Shown here: piece after piece, positions 32,477 through 38,782 of the stretch
How the letters are laid out: the number at the start of each line of letters is the position of its first letter
Position numbering within the stretch: the stretch's first letter is position 1
Assembly: GCF_014836555.1 (NCBI RefSeq)
Contig: NZ_JACSQQ010000002.1
Span: forward strand, 174,424-213,205
Reading direction: 5' to 3'
Length of the DNA: 38,782 nucleotides
Source of the DNA: Oerskovia rustica
GTDB taxonomy: Bacteria > Actinomycetota > Actinomycetes > Actinomycetales > Cellulomonadaceae
Translations under genes and position numbers: made by a program
Notes under the pieces: generated by a model
Told to the model about the DNA's origin: nothing
The model's input: only the letters and a program-made list of their open reading frames with translations
Databases searched by the model: none

Positions 32477-33471
32477 CGCTCCCCTCTCGCGCCGGCCAGA
32501 TCCACCTTGAACAGCTTGATCGCGACGAAGCAGATCCCGATCACGCACAGGAACAGCAGGACCGAGATGGCCGAGCCCATGCCGATCTGGAGCTGCCCGA
32601 TCGAGGTCCGGTAGGCCAGCAAGGACAGCACCTCCGTGTTGTTCGCGCCGTTGGTCATGATGAAGACGTTGTCGAAGATGCGGAACGCGTCGAGCGCGCG
32701 GAACAGGACGGCGACCATGATCGCGGCCTTCATGTTGGGCACGATCACGCGCGAGAAGCGCTGCCAGGCGGTGGCGCCGTCGACCTTCGCGGCCTCCTCG
32801 AGCTCGCCCGGGACCTGAGCGAGGCCCGCGAGCAGCAGGAGCGAGATGAACGGCGTCGTCTTCCACACCTCGGACGCGATGATGACGAACAGGCTCGTGC
32901 CCTGGTGGGCGAACCAGTTGAGGTCCGGCCCGATCCCGGGCACCCAGTCGAACCAGCTGTTGACGTAGCCGGACGTGATGTCGAACGCGTAGAACCACGC
33001 GAAGGCCGAGACCACGGTGATGATGCCGTACGGCACGAGGATCGCGGTGCGCAGGAGACCGCGCAGGCGCTTGATCGCGCGGTGCATGACGAGCGCGAGC
33101 GCGAAGCCCAGGACGAGCTCGACGACCACGGACACGACCATGATGAAGAACGTCACCGCGAAGTCTCGCCACCAGACGGGGTCGGTGAGGATCACGACGT
33201 AGTTGCCGAGGCCCACGAACGAGCGGTCGTCGGGGGCCGTGAGCTTGTAGTTGAACAGCGAGTCGTAGACGGCCTGGAGGATCGGGTAGAGGGTCACGGC
33301 CAGCATGACGACGAACGCGGGCCCGGCGAGGTACCAGCCGAGACGGGCCTCGGCCCGGGCCCGGTCGCTGCGCGCGGCCTTGGCCTTCTTGTCGGGAGTC
33401 AGGTCGGGCGCGGGGTCCGGCTCGGGCCTGGACGGCTGGGCCGGGTGCGCGCCCCGGGTGTCGGTGCTCAC
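32473..33471 (-). CDS. sugA: Sugar ABC transporter permease (MalF/SugA type)
   Basis: A 332-residue CUT1 permease. A Pro-rich, charged cytoplasmic lead (about 45 residues) precedes LGWYLAGPAFVVMLAVTLYPILQAVYDSLF and five further membrane segments. The EAA loop is ELEEAAKVDGATAWQRFSRVIVPNMK. The GTG at 33471 overlaps the stop of the binding-protein gene as GTGA, and its own stop overlaps the next permease, so translation of the three genes is coupled. Confidence 0.88.
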   Translation of the reverse strand: MSTDTRGAHPAQPSRPEPDPAPDLTPDKKAKAARSDRARAEARLGWYLAGPAFVVMLAVTLYPILQAVYDSLFNYKLTAPDDRSFVGLGNYVVILTDPVWWRDFAVTFFIMVVSVVVELVLGFALALVMHRAIKRLRGLLRTAILVPYGIITVVSAFAWFYAFDITSGYVNSWFDWVPGIGPDLNWFAHQGTSLFVIIASEVWKTTPFISLLLLAGLAQVPGELEEAAKVDGATAWQRFSRVIVPNMKAAIMVAVLFRALDAFRIFDNVFIMTNGANNTEVLSLLAYRTSIGQLQIGMGSAISVLLFLCVIGICFVAIKLFKVDLAGARGER

Positions 33472-34763
33472 AGCAGTCGCTCCCCTCGCAGGACGGCGGT
33501 GATGAAGTCGGTCGAGGTCACGGGCGTGCCGTCCTCGGTCACGCTCGCGGGCGGGTACCAGGTCTGCTGGAGCCCGGTGGAGACCTCGTTGTAGAACGGC
33601 GTCTGCGGCCGGGGCGCGGCCTGCTCGAGCGACTGCCGGATCACGTCGTACATGGGGTAGGCCTTCTGCACGGCGGGGTCGTCGTAGGCCGCGGTGTTCG
33701 CCGCGGGGTTGCCGTCGGACACGAAGTACGCGGCCTGGTTCTCGGCGCTCACGATGCACTGCGCGGCCTCGTAGGACAGGTCGGTGTGCCTGCTGAACGC
33801 CCCGACGCCGAGACTGATGCCGCCGTAGGGCGGGCGCGTGTCCTGCCCCTCGACCACCTGGGGGTACGTCGTCCAGCCGATGTCGTCGAGCAGCGTCTGG
33901 TCGAGCGACCCCGCGTCGACGCCGCTCAGCGTCGAGGACCAGACGAACGGCCAGTTGACCATGAACGAGCCCTTGTCCCCCTGGAAGAGGGTCAGCGACG
34001 CGGCCTCGTCCTCGCTCGGCAGACCGGGCCCGCCGAGGCCCGAGCTCCCGATCTCGCCGACGATCCGTGCGGCGGCGCGGCCCGCGTCGGTCTCGAGGCC
34101 GAGCGTGAGCTCGTCGGCCGGCGCCTCGGGGTTCTCGAGGATCTGACCGCCCGCGGACTCGACGAGCGCGTTGATCCACACGGTCAGCGACTCGGCCTTG
34201 GCGCCCTGCACCGCGAGGTACTTGTCCTGGTCCTGCGCCGCGGTCATGATCTGGTCCCACGTCACGGGCTGCGTCAGGTCGAGCCCCGCGGCCTGGGCGA
34301 CGGACTTGCGGTACCAGAGGAGCTGGGTGTTGGCCCAGAACGGGATCGCGACCAGCTCGTCCTTCCACGTCGAGCCGTCGATCGCGCCCTGCACGACGTC
34401 CTGGGTCGTCGCGGTCGCGACGTCGTCGGGCACGGGGGCGAGGAAGCCCGCCTCGGCGAGCTCGGGGATGAACGGCGGGTCGAGGCTCATGAGGTCGATC
34501 GACGAGTCCTTGGCCGCGAGGCGGCGCGCGAGCTGTTCACGCTGGGCCGCGGCGTCTCGCGGCAGCAGCGAGGTCTCGATGCTGTACGCGCCGCCCGAGG
34601 CGTCGCTGCAGGACGCCGCGATCGCGGCCTGTCCCCCGTTGTCCGGGTTGATGTACCAGGTGAGCACGGGTGGGCCTGAGCCCTCCCCGGTGCTGCACGC
34701 GGCGAGCGGCACGATCGTCGCGACGGCCAGTGCCGCGGCGAGTGCCCGGGTGCTTCGGTGCAC
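33468..34763 (-). CDS. lpqY: LpqY-like sugar-binding lipoprotein
   Basis: A 431-residue CUT1 binding lipoprotein. The signal peptide is short, with lipobox LAAC (PLAACSTGEGSG). Segments such as LPRDAAAQREQLARRLAAKDSSIDLMSLD, NTQLLWYRKS, KGSFMVNWPFVWSS and KAYPMYDVIRQSLEQAAPRPQTPFYNEVS resemble mycobacterial LpqY as I recall it, the trehalose-binding protein of LpqY-SugABC. I choose the GTG at 34763, with AAGGGGAG just upstream; an in-frame ATG at 34790 would lengthen the signal peptide by nine residues. Trehalose is the likely ligand, but other alpha-glucosides are possible. Confidence 0.85.
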   Translation of the reverse strand: MHRSTRALAAALAVATIVPLAACSTGEGSGPPVLTWYINPDNGGQAAIAASCSDASGGAYSIETSLLPRDAAAQREQLARRLAAKDSSIDLMSLDPPFIPELAEAGFLAPVPDDVATATTQDVVQGAIDGSTWKDELVAIPFWANTQLLWYRKSVAQAAGLDLTQPVTWDQIMTAAQDQDKYLAVQGAKAESLTVWINALVESAGGQILENPEAPADELTLGLETDAGRAAARIVGEIGSSGLGGPGLPSEDEAASLTLFQGDKGSFMVNWPFVWSSTLSGVDAGSLDQTLLDDIGWTTYPQVVEGQDTRPPYGGISLGVGAFSRHTDLSYEAAQCIVSAENQAAYFVSDGNPAANTAAYDDPAVQKAYPMYDVIRQSLEQAAPRPQTPFYNEVSTGLQQTWYPPASVTEDGTPVTSTDFITAVLRGERLL

Positions 34764-34874
34764 GGTCTCCCCTTCGTCCAACGGGCGCATCGCTGTGCCC
34801 GTTCTCGGTTGGTTCCTCCTCCTAGAGGTACCCGGTCCGGGGACGACTCGCCACGCGAGGGACATTTCCACCAG

Positions 34875-34887
34875 GCCCGACGGCGCC
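34875..34887 (-). repeat. Copy of the dispersed GGCGCCGTCGGGC element
   Basis: Exact core on the minus strand with the conserved flank GGGGCGAGC (to 34897), in the 209-base gap between the divergent lpqY-like and carbonic anhydrase genes. I see no other convincing signal in that gap apart from an AGGAGGAGG run at 34817-34825 (minus strand). Confidence 0.6.
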
Positions 34888-34972
34888 GCTCGCCCCGGTG
34901 CGGACGTCGCGGTGTCCAGGGGTCTGGTCAGATCGTGAACGCCGCGCACGGCACGGCCCGCGGTGAGCGAAC

Positions 34973-35650
34973 ATGGAGGTTGTGACGACGACGAGCAGCA
35001 CCCCCGAGACCACCTCCATGACCCCCGCCGAGGCCTGGGCCCAGCTCCGCGACGGCAACGGACGCTTCGTGCGCGACGAGATGGAGCACCCCTCGCAGGG
35101 CGCCGCGCGCCGCGCCGAGGTGAGCGTGGCCCAGCACCCCCACACTGTGATCTTCGGCTGCGCGGACTCGCGCGTCGCGGCCGAGATCATCTTCGACCAG
35201 GGGCTCGGTGACGTGTTCGTCGTGCGGACCGCGGGTCACGTCCTGGACACCACGGTGATCGGGTCGATCGAGTACGGGGTCAACATCCTCGGGACGCCGC
35301 TCGTGGTCGTGCTCGGCCACGACAGCTGCGGTGCGATCGCCGCGGCCGCCCACACGCTCGCGACGGGCGAGCAGGCCGACGGGTTCGTCCGCGCGGTCGT
35401 CGACCGGGTCATCCCCTCGATCGTCAACATCACGAGCAGCAAGGGTGGCGTGTCCGCCGTCGACCCCGACACGCTGCGCCGCGAGCACGTGCGTCACACC
35501 GTGGACATGCTGCACGGCTACTCCGCGGCGCTCGCCGACGCGGTCGCCGAGGGACGCCTGGCGATCGTCGGCGTCGAGTACACGCTCGCGGACGGCCGCG
35601 CCCGGCTCGTCGAGGTCGTGGGCGACGTCGACGACACCCCGGACGTGTGA
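34973..35650 (+). CDS. Beta-class carbonic anhydrase
   Basis: A beta-carbonic anhydrase of up to 225 residues that interconverts CO2 and bicarbonate. Zinc ligands are the Cys and Asp/Arg pair in [19 protein letters not shown] and the His and Cys in [37 protein letters not shown] joins them. The start is uncertain: ATG at 34973, GTG at 34982 (directly behind GGAGGT, too close for normal use), or ATG at 35018. It may supply bicarbonate for carboxylases; fumC downstream (103 bases) may be independent. Confidence 0.93.
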   Translation: MEVVTTTSSTPETTSMTPAEAWAQLRDGNGRFVRDEMEHPSQGAARRAEVSVAQHPHTVIFGCADSRVAAEIIFDQGLGDVFVVRTAGHVLDTTVIGSIEYGVNILGTPLVVVLGHDSCGAIAAAAHTLATGEQADGFVRAVVDRVIPSIVNITSSKGGVSAVDPDTLRREHVRHTVDMLHGYSAALADAVAEGRLAIVGVEYTLADGRARLVEVVGDVDDTPDV

Positions 35651-35753
35651 GGCCCGGGTCCCGCCTGCGGGCGGGACCTGCCCGGCGCACCGCGCGCGGG
35701 TCGTGCCCGGACCGGTTCGAGAACACCCGTCCCGGTGCGGCACCATTAGGCCC

Positions 35754-37163
35754 ATGACTTCTGCCGAAGATTCCGACTACCGCATCGAGCACGACACCAT
35801 GGGTGAGGTCCGCGTCCCCGCGGCCGCCCTCTACCGCGCGCAGACGCAGCGCGCCGTGGAGAACTTCCCGCTGTCGGGCACTCCTCTCGAGCGCAGCCAC
35901 ATCGAGGCCCTCGCTCGCGTCAAGAAGGCCGCGGCGCGCGCCAACGCCGAGCTGGGGGTGCTCGACGAGGACGTCGCGGCCGCCATCGTGGCCGCCGCCG
36001 ACGAGGTCGCCTCGGGCGTCCACGACGCCCACTTCCCGATCGACATCTTCCAGACGGGCTCCGGCACGTCGTCGAACATGAACACCAACGAGGTCCTCGC
36101 GACGCTCGCGACGCGCTCGCTGGGCCGCGAGGTCCACCCCAACGACCACGTCAACGCGTCGCAGTCGTCGAACGACGTCTTCCCGACGTCGGTGCACCTG
36201 GCCGCGACCGCGGGCGTCGTGCACGACCTGGTCCCCGCCCTCACGCACCTCGCGGAGGCGCTCGAGGCCAAGTCGGCCGAGTTCGCGACGGTCGTCAAGT
36301 CGGGCCGCACGCACCTCATGGACGCGACCCCGGTCACGCTCGGCCAGGAGTTCGGCGGGTACGCCGCGGCCGTGCGCTACGGGATCGAGCGCCTGCAGTC
36401 CGCGCTGCCCCGCGCGGCCGAGGTCCCCCTGGGCGGCACGGCCGTCGGCACGGGCATCAACACCCCGGCAGGCTTCCCGCAGCGCGTCATCGCGCTGCTC
36501 GTCGAGGACACGGGCCTGCCGCTGACCGAGGCGCGCGACCACTTCGAGGCGCAGAGCTCGCGCGACGGGCTGGTCGAGCTCTCGGGTGCGCTGCGCACCA
36601 TCGCGGTCTCGATCACGAAGATCTGCAACGACCTGCGCTGGATGGGCTCGGGCCCCAACACGGGTCTGGGCGAGATCTTCATCCCCGACCTGCAGCCCGG
36701 TTCGTCGATCATGCCGGGCAAGGTCAACCCCGTCGTGCCCGAGGCCGTCCTCATGATCGCCGCGCGCGTGATCGGCAACGACGCGACCGTGGCCTGGGCC
36801 GGTGCGAGCGGCTCGTTCGAGCTCAACGTGCAGATCCCCGTCATCGCGCTCGGTGTGCTCGAGTCGATCCGTCTGCTCTCGAACGCGTCGGTCGTCCTCG
36901 CGGACAAGACGGTCGTGGGCATCACGGCCAACGTCGAGCGTGCGCGCGCCCTCGCGGAGTCCTCGCCCTCGATCGTCACGCCGCTCAACCGCGTGATCGG
37001 CTACGAGGCGGCGGCCAAGGTCGCCAAGCACTCGGTCAAGCAGGGCCTCACGGTCCGCGAGGCCGTGATCGACCTGGGCTTCGTCGAGCGCGGCGAGGTC
37101 ACCGAGGAGCAGCTCGACACGGCGCTCGACGTCCTGTCGATGACGCGCCCGCCGCAGGCGTGA
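35754..37163 (+). CDS. fumC: Class II fumarate hydratase
   Basis: A 469-residue iron-independent fumarase, fumarate to malate in the TCA cycle. Family motifs include [65 protein letters not shown] and the signature [15 protein letters not shown] with its flexible serine loop. The start is the ATG at 35754 ([22 protein letters not shown], matching the family N-terminus). Two hairpins follow the stop. Confidence 0.97.
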   Translation: MTSAEDSDYRIEHDTMGEVRVPAAALYRAQTQRAVENFPLSGTPLERSHIEALARVKKAAARANAELGVLDEDVAAAIVAAADEVASGVHDAHFPIDIFQTGSGTSSNMNTNEVLATLATRSLGREVHPNDHVNASQSSNDVFPTSVHLAATAGVVHDLVPALTHLAEALEAKSAEFATVVKSGRTHLMDATPVTLGQEFGGYAAAVRYGIERLQSALPRAAEVPLGGTAVGTGINTPAGFPQRVIALLVEDTGLPLTEARDHFEAQSSRDGLVELSGALRTIAVSITKICNDLRWMGSGPNTGLGEIFIPDLQPGSSIMPGKVNPVVPEAVLMIAARVIGNDATVAWAGASGSFELNVQIPVIALGVLESIRLLSNASVVLADKTVVGITANVERARALAESSPSIVTPLNRVIGYEAAAKVAKHSVKQGLTVREAVIDLGFVERGEVTEEQLDTALDVLSMTRPPQA

Positions 37164-37169
37164 CCGCTC

Positions 37170-37203
37170 GCCGAGGCCCCTGCCCGGGAGGGCGGGTCTC
37201 GGC
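37170..37203 (+). terminator. First fumC terminator hairpin
   Basis: GCCGAG (37170-37175) pairs with CTCGGC (37198-37203), and inner GCCC/GGGT and GCCC/GGGC stretches continue the stem with a small bulge. It begins seven bases after the fumC stop. Confidence 0.65.
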
Positions 37204-37222
37204 GCGTACCGACGAACGGCGT

Positions 37223-37246
37223 GGGCCGGGTGCTGTCACCCGGCCC
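37223..37246. terminator. Second fumC/marR terminator hairpin ending in a C tract
   Basis: A perfect 10-bp stem (GGGCCGGGTG with CACCCGGCCC) closes a CTGT loop between the convergent fumC and marR-type genes. It runs straight into a homopolymer of 14 C (37244-37257) where a T tract would be expected. Confidence 0.7.
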
Positions 37247-37286
37247 CCCCCCCCCCCGCCCGCGCCCCGCCGTCCGGTCCGTCGTG

Positions 37287-37327
37287 CCGCGGTCGGTCGT
37301 GACGAGGGTCCCGCGGTCGGTCGTGAC
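37287..37327 (+). repeat. Two direct 17-bp repeats 24 bases apart
   Basis: CCGCGGTCGGTCGTGAC occurs at 37287-37303 and 37311-37327, with a weaker relative just before (about 37270-37286). They lie between fumC and the marR-type gene. Confidence 0.75.
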
Positions 37328-37365
37328 CGGAGGGAGGTCCTGGGTGCGCACGACCCGGGACGACG

Positions 37366-37854
37366 TCAGTACTCGACCGGGTCCACGCGTCGCAGCACGA
37401 TCGCGAGCAGCTCGCCGAGCCGTTCCCGCTGGTCGTCGGTGAGCCCGTCGAGCGCGGCACGTTCACGGTCGAGCTGGGCGGGGAAGAGCTCGTCGACGAG
37501 CCGTTCGCCCTCCTCGGTGAGCGAGAGCAGCACCCCGCGCCGGTCGCGCTCGACGACGGTCCGCTCGACCAGCCCCTCGCGCTGGAGGTGGTCGAGCCGC
37601 TTGGTGATCGAGGCGCCGGGCGCGCGCGTGATGGTCGTGACCTCGCGCGCTCGCAGGGGGCGGCCCGCGCGGCGGAGCGCGGCGAGGACCTCGAACTCGG
37701 GCCGGGTCAGCGAGCGTTGCGCGAGGGCCGCGTCGCTCGACTCAGCCAGGAGCGCCGCGATCCTGGTGATCCTGCCGATCGAGTCGACGGGCGAGAAGTC
37801 GACGTCGGGCAGCCGTTCGCCCCACTGCGCCCGCAGGCGCTCCACGTAGTCCAC
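37366..37854 (-). CDS. MarR-family transcriptional regulator
   Basis: A 162-residue winged-helix regulator. The core is LTRPEFEVLAALRRAGRPLRAREVTTITRAPGASITKRLDHLQREGLVERTVVERDRRGVLLSLTEEGERLVDEL: helix-turn-helix at about 65-95 and the wing with DRRGVLLSLT, as usual for MarR. It is divergent from the FUSC-like gene, with a palindrome between them, so it probably represses both. The GTG at 37854 follows a TAGGCT -10 hexamer by six bases, indicating a leaderless transcript. The inducer is unknown. Confidence 0.93.
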   Translation of the reverse strand: MDYVERLRAQWGERLPDVDFSPVDSIGRITRIAALLAESSDAALAQRSLTRPEFEVLAALRRAGRPLRAREVTTITRAPGASITKRLDHLQREGLVERTVVERDRRGVLLSLTEEGERLVDELFPAQLDRERAALDGLTDDQRERLGELLAIVLRRVDPVEY

Positions 37855-37860
37855 GGGACC

Positions 37861-37889
37861 AGCCTAGGGCCTGCGCCTCAATAGTTCAC
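37861..37889 (-). promoter_or_regulatory. Leaderless promoter of the marR-type gene
   Basis: On the minus strand GTGAAC (37889-37884), a 17-base spacer and TAGGCT (37866-37861) end six bases before the GTG start. The -35 lies inside the palindrome at 37885-37896. Confidence 0.55.
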
Positions 37890-37896
37890 ATGTGAA
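37885..37896. promoter_or_regulatory. Palindromic operator between marR-type and FUSC-like genes
   Basis: TTCACATGTGAA is a perfect 12-bp palindrome. It overlaps the -35 boxes of both divergent promoters, a fitting site for the neighbouring MarR-type dimer. The binding protein is inferred from position. Confidence 0.65.
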
Positions 37897-37920
37897 ACAT
37901 CTACGAACGAGGCGTATCCT
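37892..37920 (+). promoter_or_regulatory. Leaderless promoter of the FUSC-like gene
   Basis: GTGAAA (37892-37897), a 17-base spacer and TATCCT (37915-37920) lie seven bases before the ATG at 37928. The -35 shares bases with the palindrome. Confidence 0.55.
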
Positions 37921-37927
37921 GGACGGG

Positions 37928-38782
37928 ATGCCACCCTCCTCCACGCCCCTCGCTCGCCCGTCCACGCCCACGCCCACCGCCGCGACAGCGCCCCGGCGAG
38001 CGCCCGCGACCCCGCCCGCACCGGCCGGCCGCCGCTCACCCGTCCGCGTCGCCGCGCGCGAGGTCCTCGACCCCGCGCACCTGCGCGCCGCCCTGCGGCT
38101 CACCTCGGTCGACGCCACGCTCGTCGCGGCCCTGCTGTGCGGGGCGAGCGTCGCGATCACGCTCGTGATCGCGGCGACGACCGGCCACCAGGACCTCGCG
38201 GGCTTCGCGGCCCTCGGGGCCCTGACCTCGCTCTACGGGCGCTTCGACCCGTACCGGCGCCGGGCGGCGCTGCTCGCGGTGGTCGGCGCGATCATGGTCG
38301 CCTCGATCCTGCTCACGACGGCGGTCACCGCGGCCGGCGCCCCGCCCTGGGTCGCGCTGGCGGTCGTCGCGCTCCTGGCGGGCGGCATGACCGCGTGGTG
38401 CCACCTCCTGCGCACGGGCCCTCCTGGCGCGACGATCGTCGTCTTCGCCGCCGGCGCCGGGCTCGCGGGGGCGCCCACGTTCGCCGACCTCGCACCCCGG
38501 GGGCTCGCCGGGCTCCTGGGCGTCGCGGTCGCCTGGGCCGTGTGCGTCGCGGGGTTCCTGTTCCGGCCGAGCGGTCCGGCGCGGCTCGCCGTGCGGCGCG
38601 CGACCCTCGCCGCCGAGGCCGCAGCCCTCGCTCCCGACGACCGTGGCGCCGTCGGGCGGGCGCGCGACGCCGTGGCCCTCGCGCGGACCGTCCTCGCCGA
38701 CGCCGCGTCGCACCGCCGCACGCGCGCGACCGCCCTGCGCCTTGCCGACGCGCTCTCGGGGGCCGCCGGGACGCCTGCCGCC
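37928..38782 (+). CDS. FUSC-like membrane protein, 3' end outside the window
   Basis: At least 285 codons are open to the window end. A Pro/Thr/Arg-rich cytoplasmic lead (about 50 residues) precedes LRLTSVDATLVAALLCGASVAITLVIAATT and GFAALGALTSLYGRFDPYRRRAALLAVVG. Further segments (VASILLTTAVTAAGAPPWVALAVVALLAGG, TIVVFAAGAGLAGAP, GLAGLLGVAVAWAVCVAGFLF) give about six membrane helices, followed by a charged helical region. This is the layout of FUSC/aromatic-acid exporter-like proteins, and GALTSLYGRFDPYRRRA is the most telling stretch. The regulator next door fits an efflux role, which remains inference. Confidence 0.78.
   Translation, partial: MPPSSTPLARPSTPTPTAATAPRRAPATPPAPAGRRSPVRVAAREVLDPAHLRAALRLTSVDATLVAALLCGASVAITLVIAATTGHQDLAGFAALGALTSLYGRFDPYRRRAALLAVVGAIMVASILLTTAVTAAGAPPWVALAVVALLAGGMTAWCHLLRTGPPGATIVVFAAGAGLAGAPTFADLAPRGLAGLLGVAVAWAVCVAGFLFRPSGPARLAVRRATLAAEAAALAPDDRGAVGRARDAVALARTVLADAASHRRTRATALRLADALSGAAGTPAA

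Overview
The window is very GC-rich (codon third positions are almost all G or C) and its genes are typical of a high-GC actinobacterium. It carries the mycothiol gene mshB beside a DUF6113 membrane gene (the same pairing as mshB-Rv1171 in Mycobacterium), a 7Fe ferredoxin next to dapC, an LpqY-SugABC-type importer, and many GTG starts and leaderless-looking promoters. The best guess is a Micrococcales member close to Cellulomonadaceae/Promicromonosporaceae; this is inferred from gene content, not from a marker gene. I saw no rRNA, tRNA, insertion sequence, prophage or CRISPR array. The region reads as core chromosome.

Layout: 1-3112 (minus strand) holds citrate synthase gltA, with a perfect CRP/GlxR-type site upstream, and a ferredoxin-dapC pair. 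3205-3941 holds an orphan SH3-like domain gene converging on a RidA-family gene. 4070-7058 (minus) is an aromatic amino acid operon in which each gene overlaps the next by four bases: a prephenate-dehydratase-like protein without the catalytic motif, then pheA, then tyrA. 7295-11700 (minus) is mshB, DUF6113 and a large VanW-family envelope protein with a repeat-rich N-terminus. 11800-13710 is typA. 13954-21200 (minus) is a peptide ABC importer: lipoprotein, two permeases and a fused double ATPase. A small PH-domain membrane gene lies on the opposite strand between the permeases and the ATPase. 21545-22630 is ychF. 22793-25245 is an ABC-2 type exporter pair. 25409-27013 (plus) is rmuC. 27260-28279 (minus) is ispH. 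28566-30199 (plus) is xseA-xseB. 30211-34763 (minus) is the lpqY-sugABC-like sugar importer. 34973-37163 (plus) is a beta-carbonic anhydrase and fumC. 37366-38782 is a marR-type regulator divergent from a FUSC-like membrane protein that runs off the window end.

The genes cover central carbon metabolism (gltA, fumC, carbonic anhydrase), amino acid and isoprenoid synthesis (dapC, pheA, tyrA, ispH), redox protection (mshB), DNA repair (xseAB, rmuC), translation-linked GTPase/ATPases (typA, ychF) and nutrient uptake.

The less ordinary material is mostly between genes. There is a dispersed 22-nt element with the core GGCGCCGTCGGGC, arrays of exact 22-bp-period repeats flanking ispH, a long structured leader touching the oppA-type ribosome binding site, C/G homopolymer tracts beside terminators, and a symmetrical marR operator placed over both -35 boxes of two leaderless promoters. 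Within genes, the dehydratase-like pseudoenzyme, the enlarged OppB-type permease and the RidA-type protein without the usual arginine stand out. I did not find a clear new multi-gene defence or biosynthetic system.
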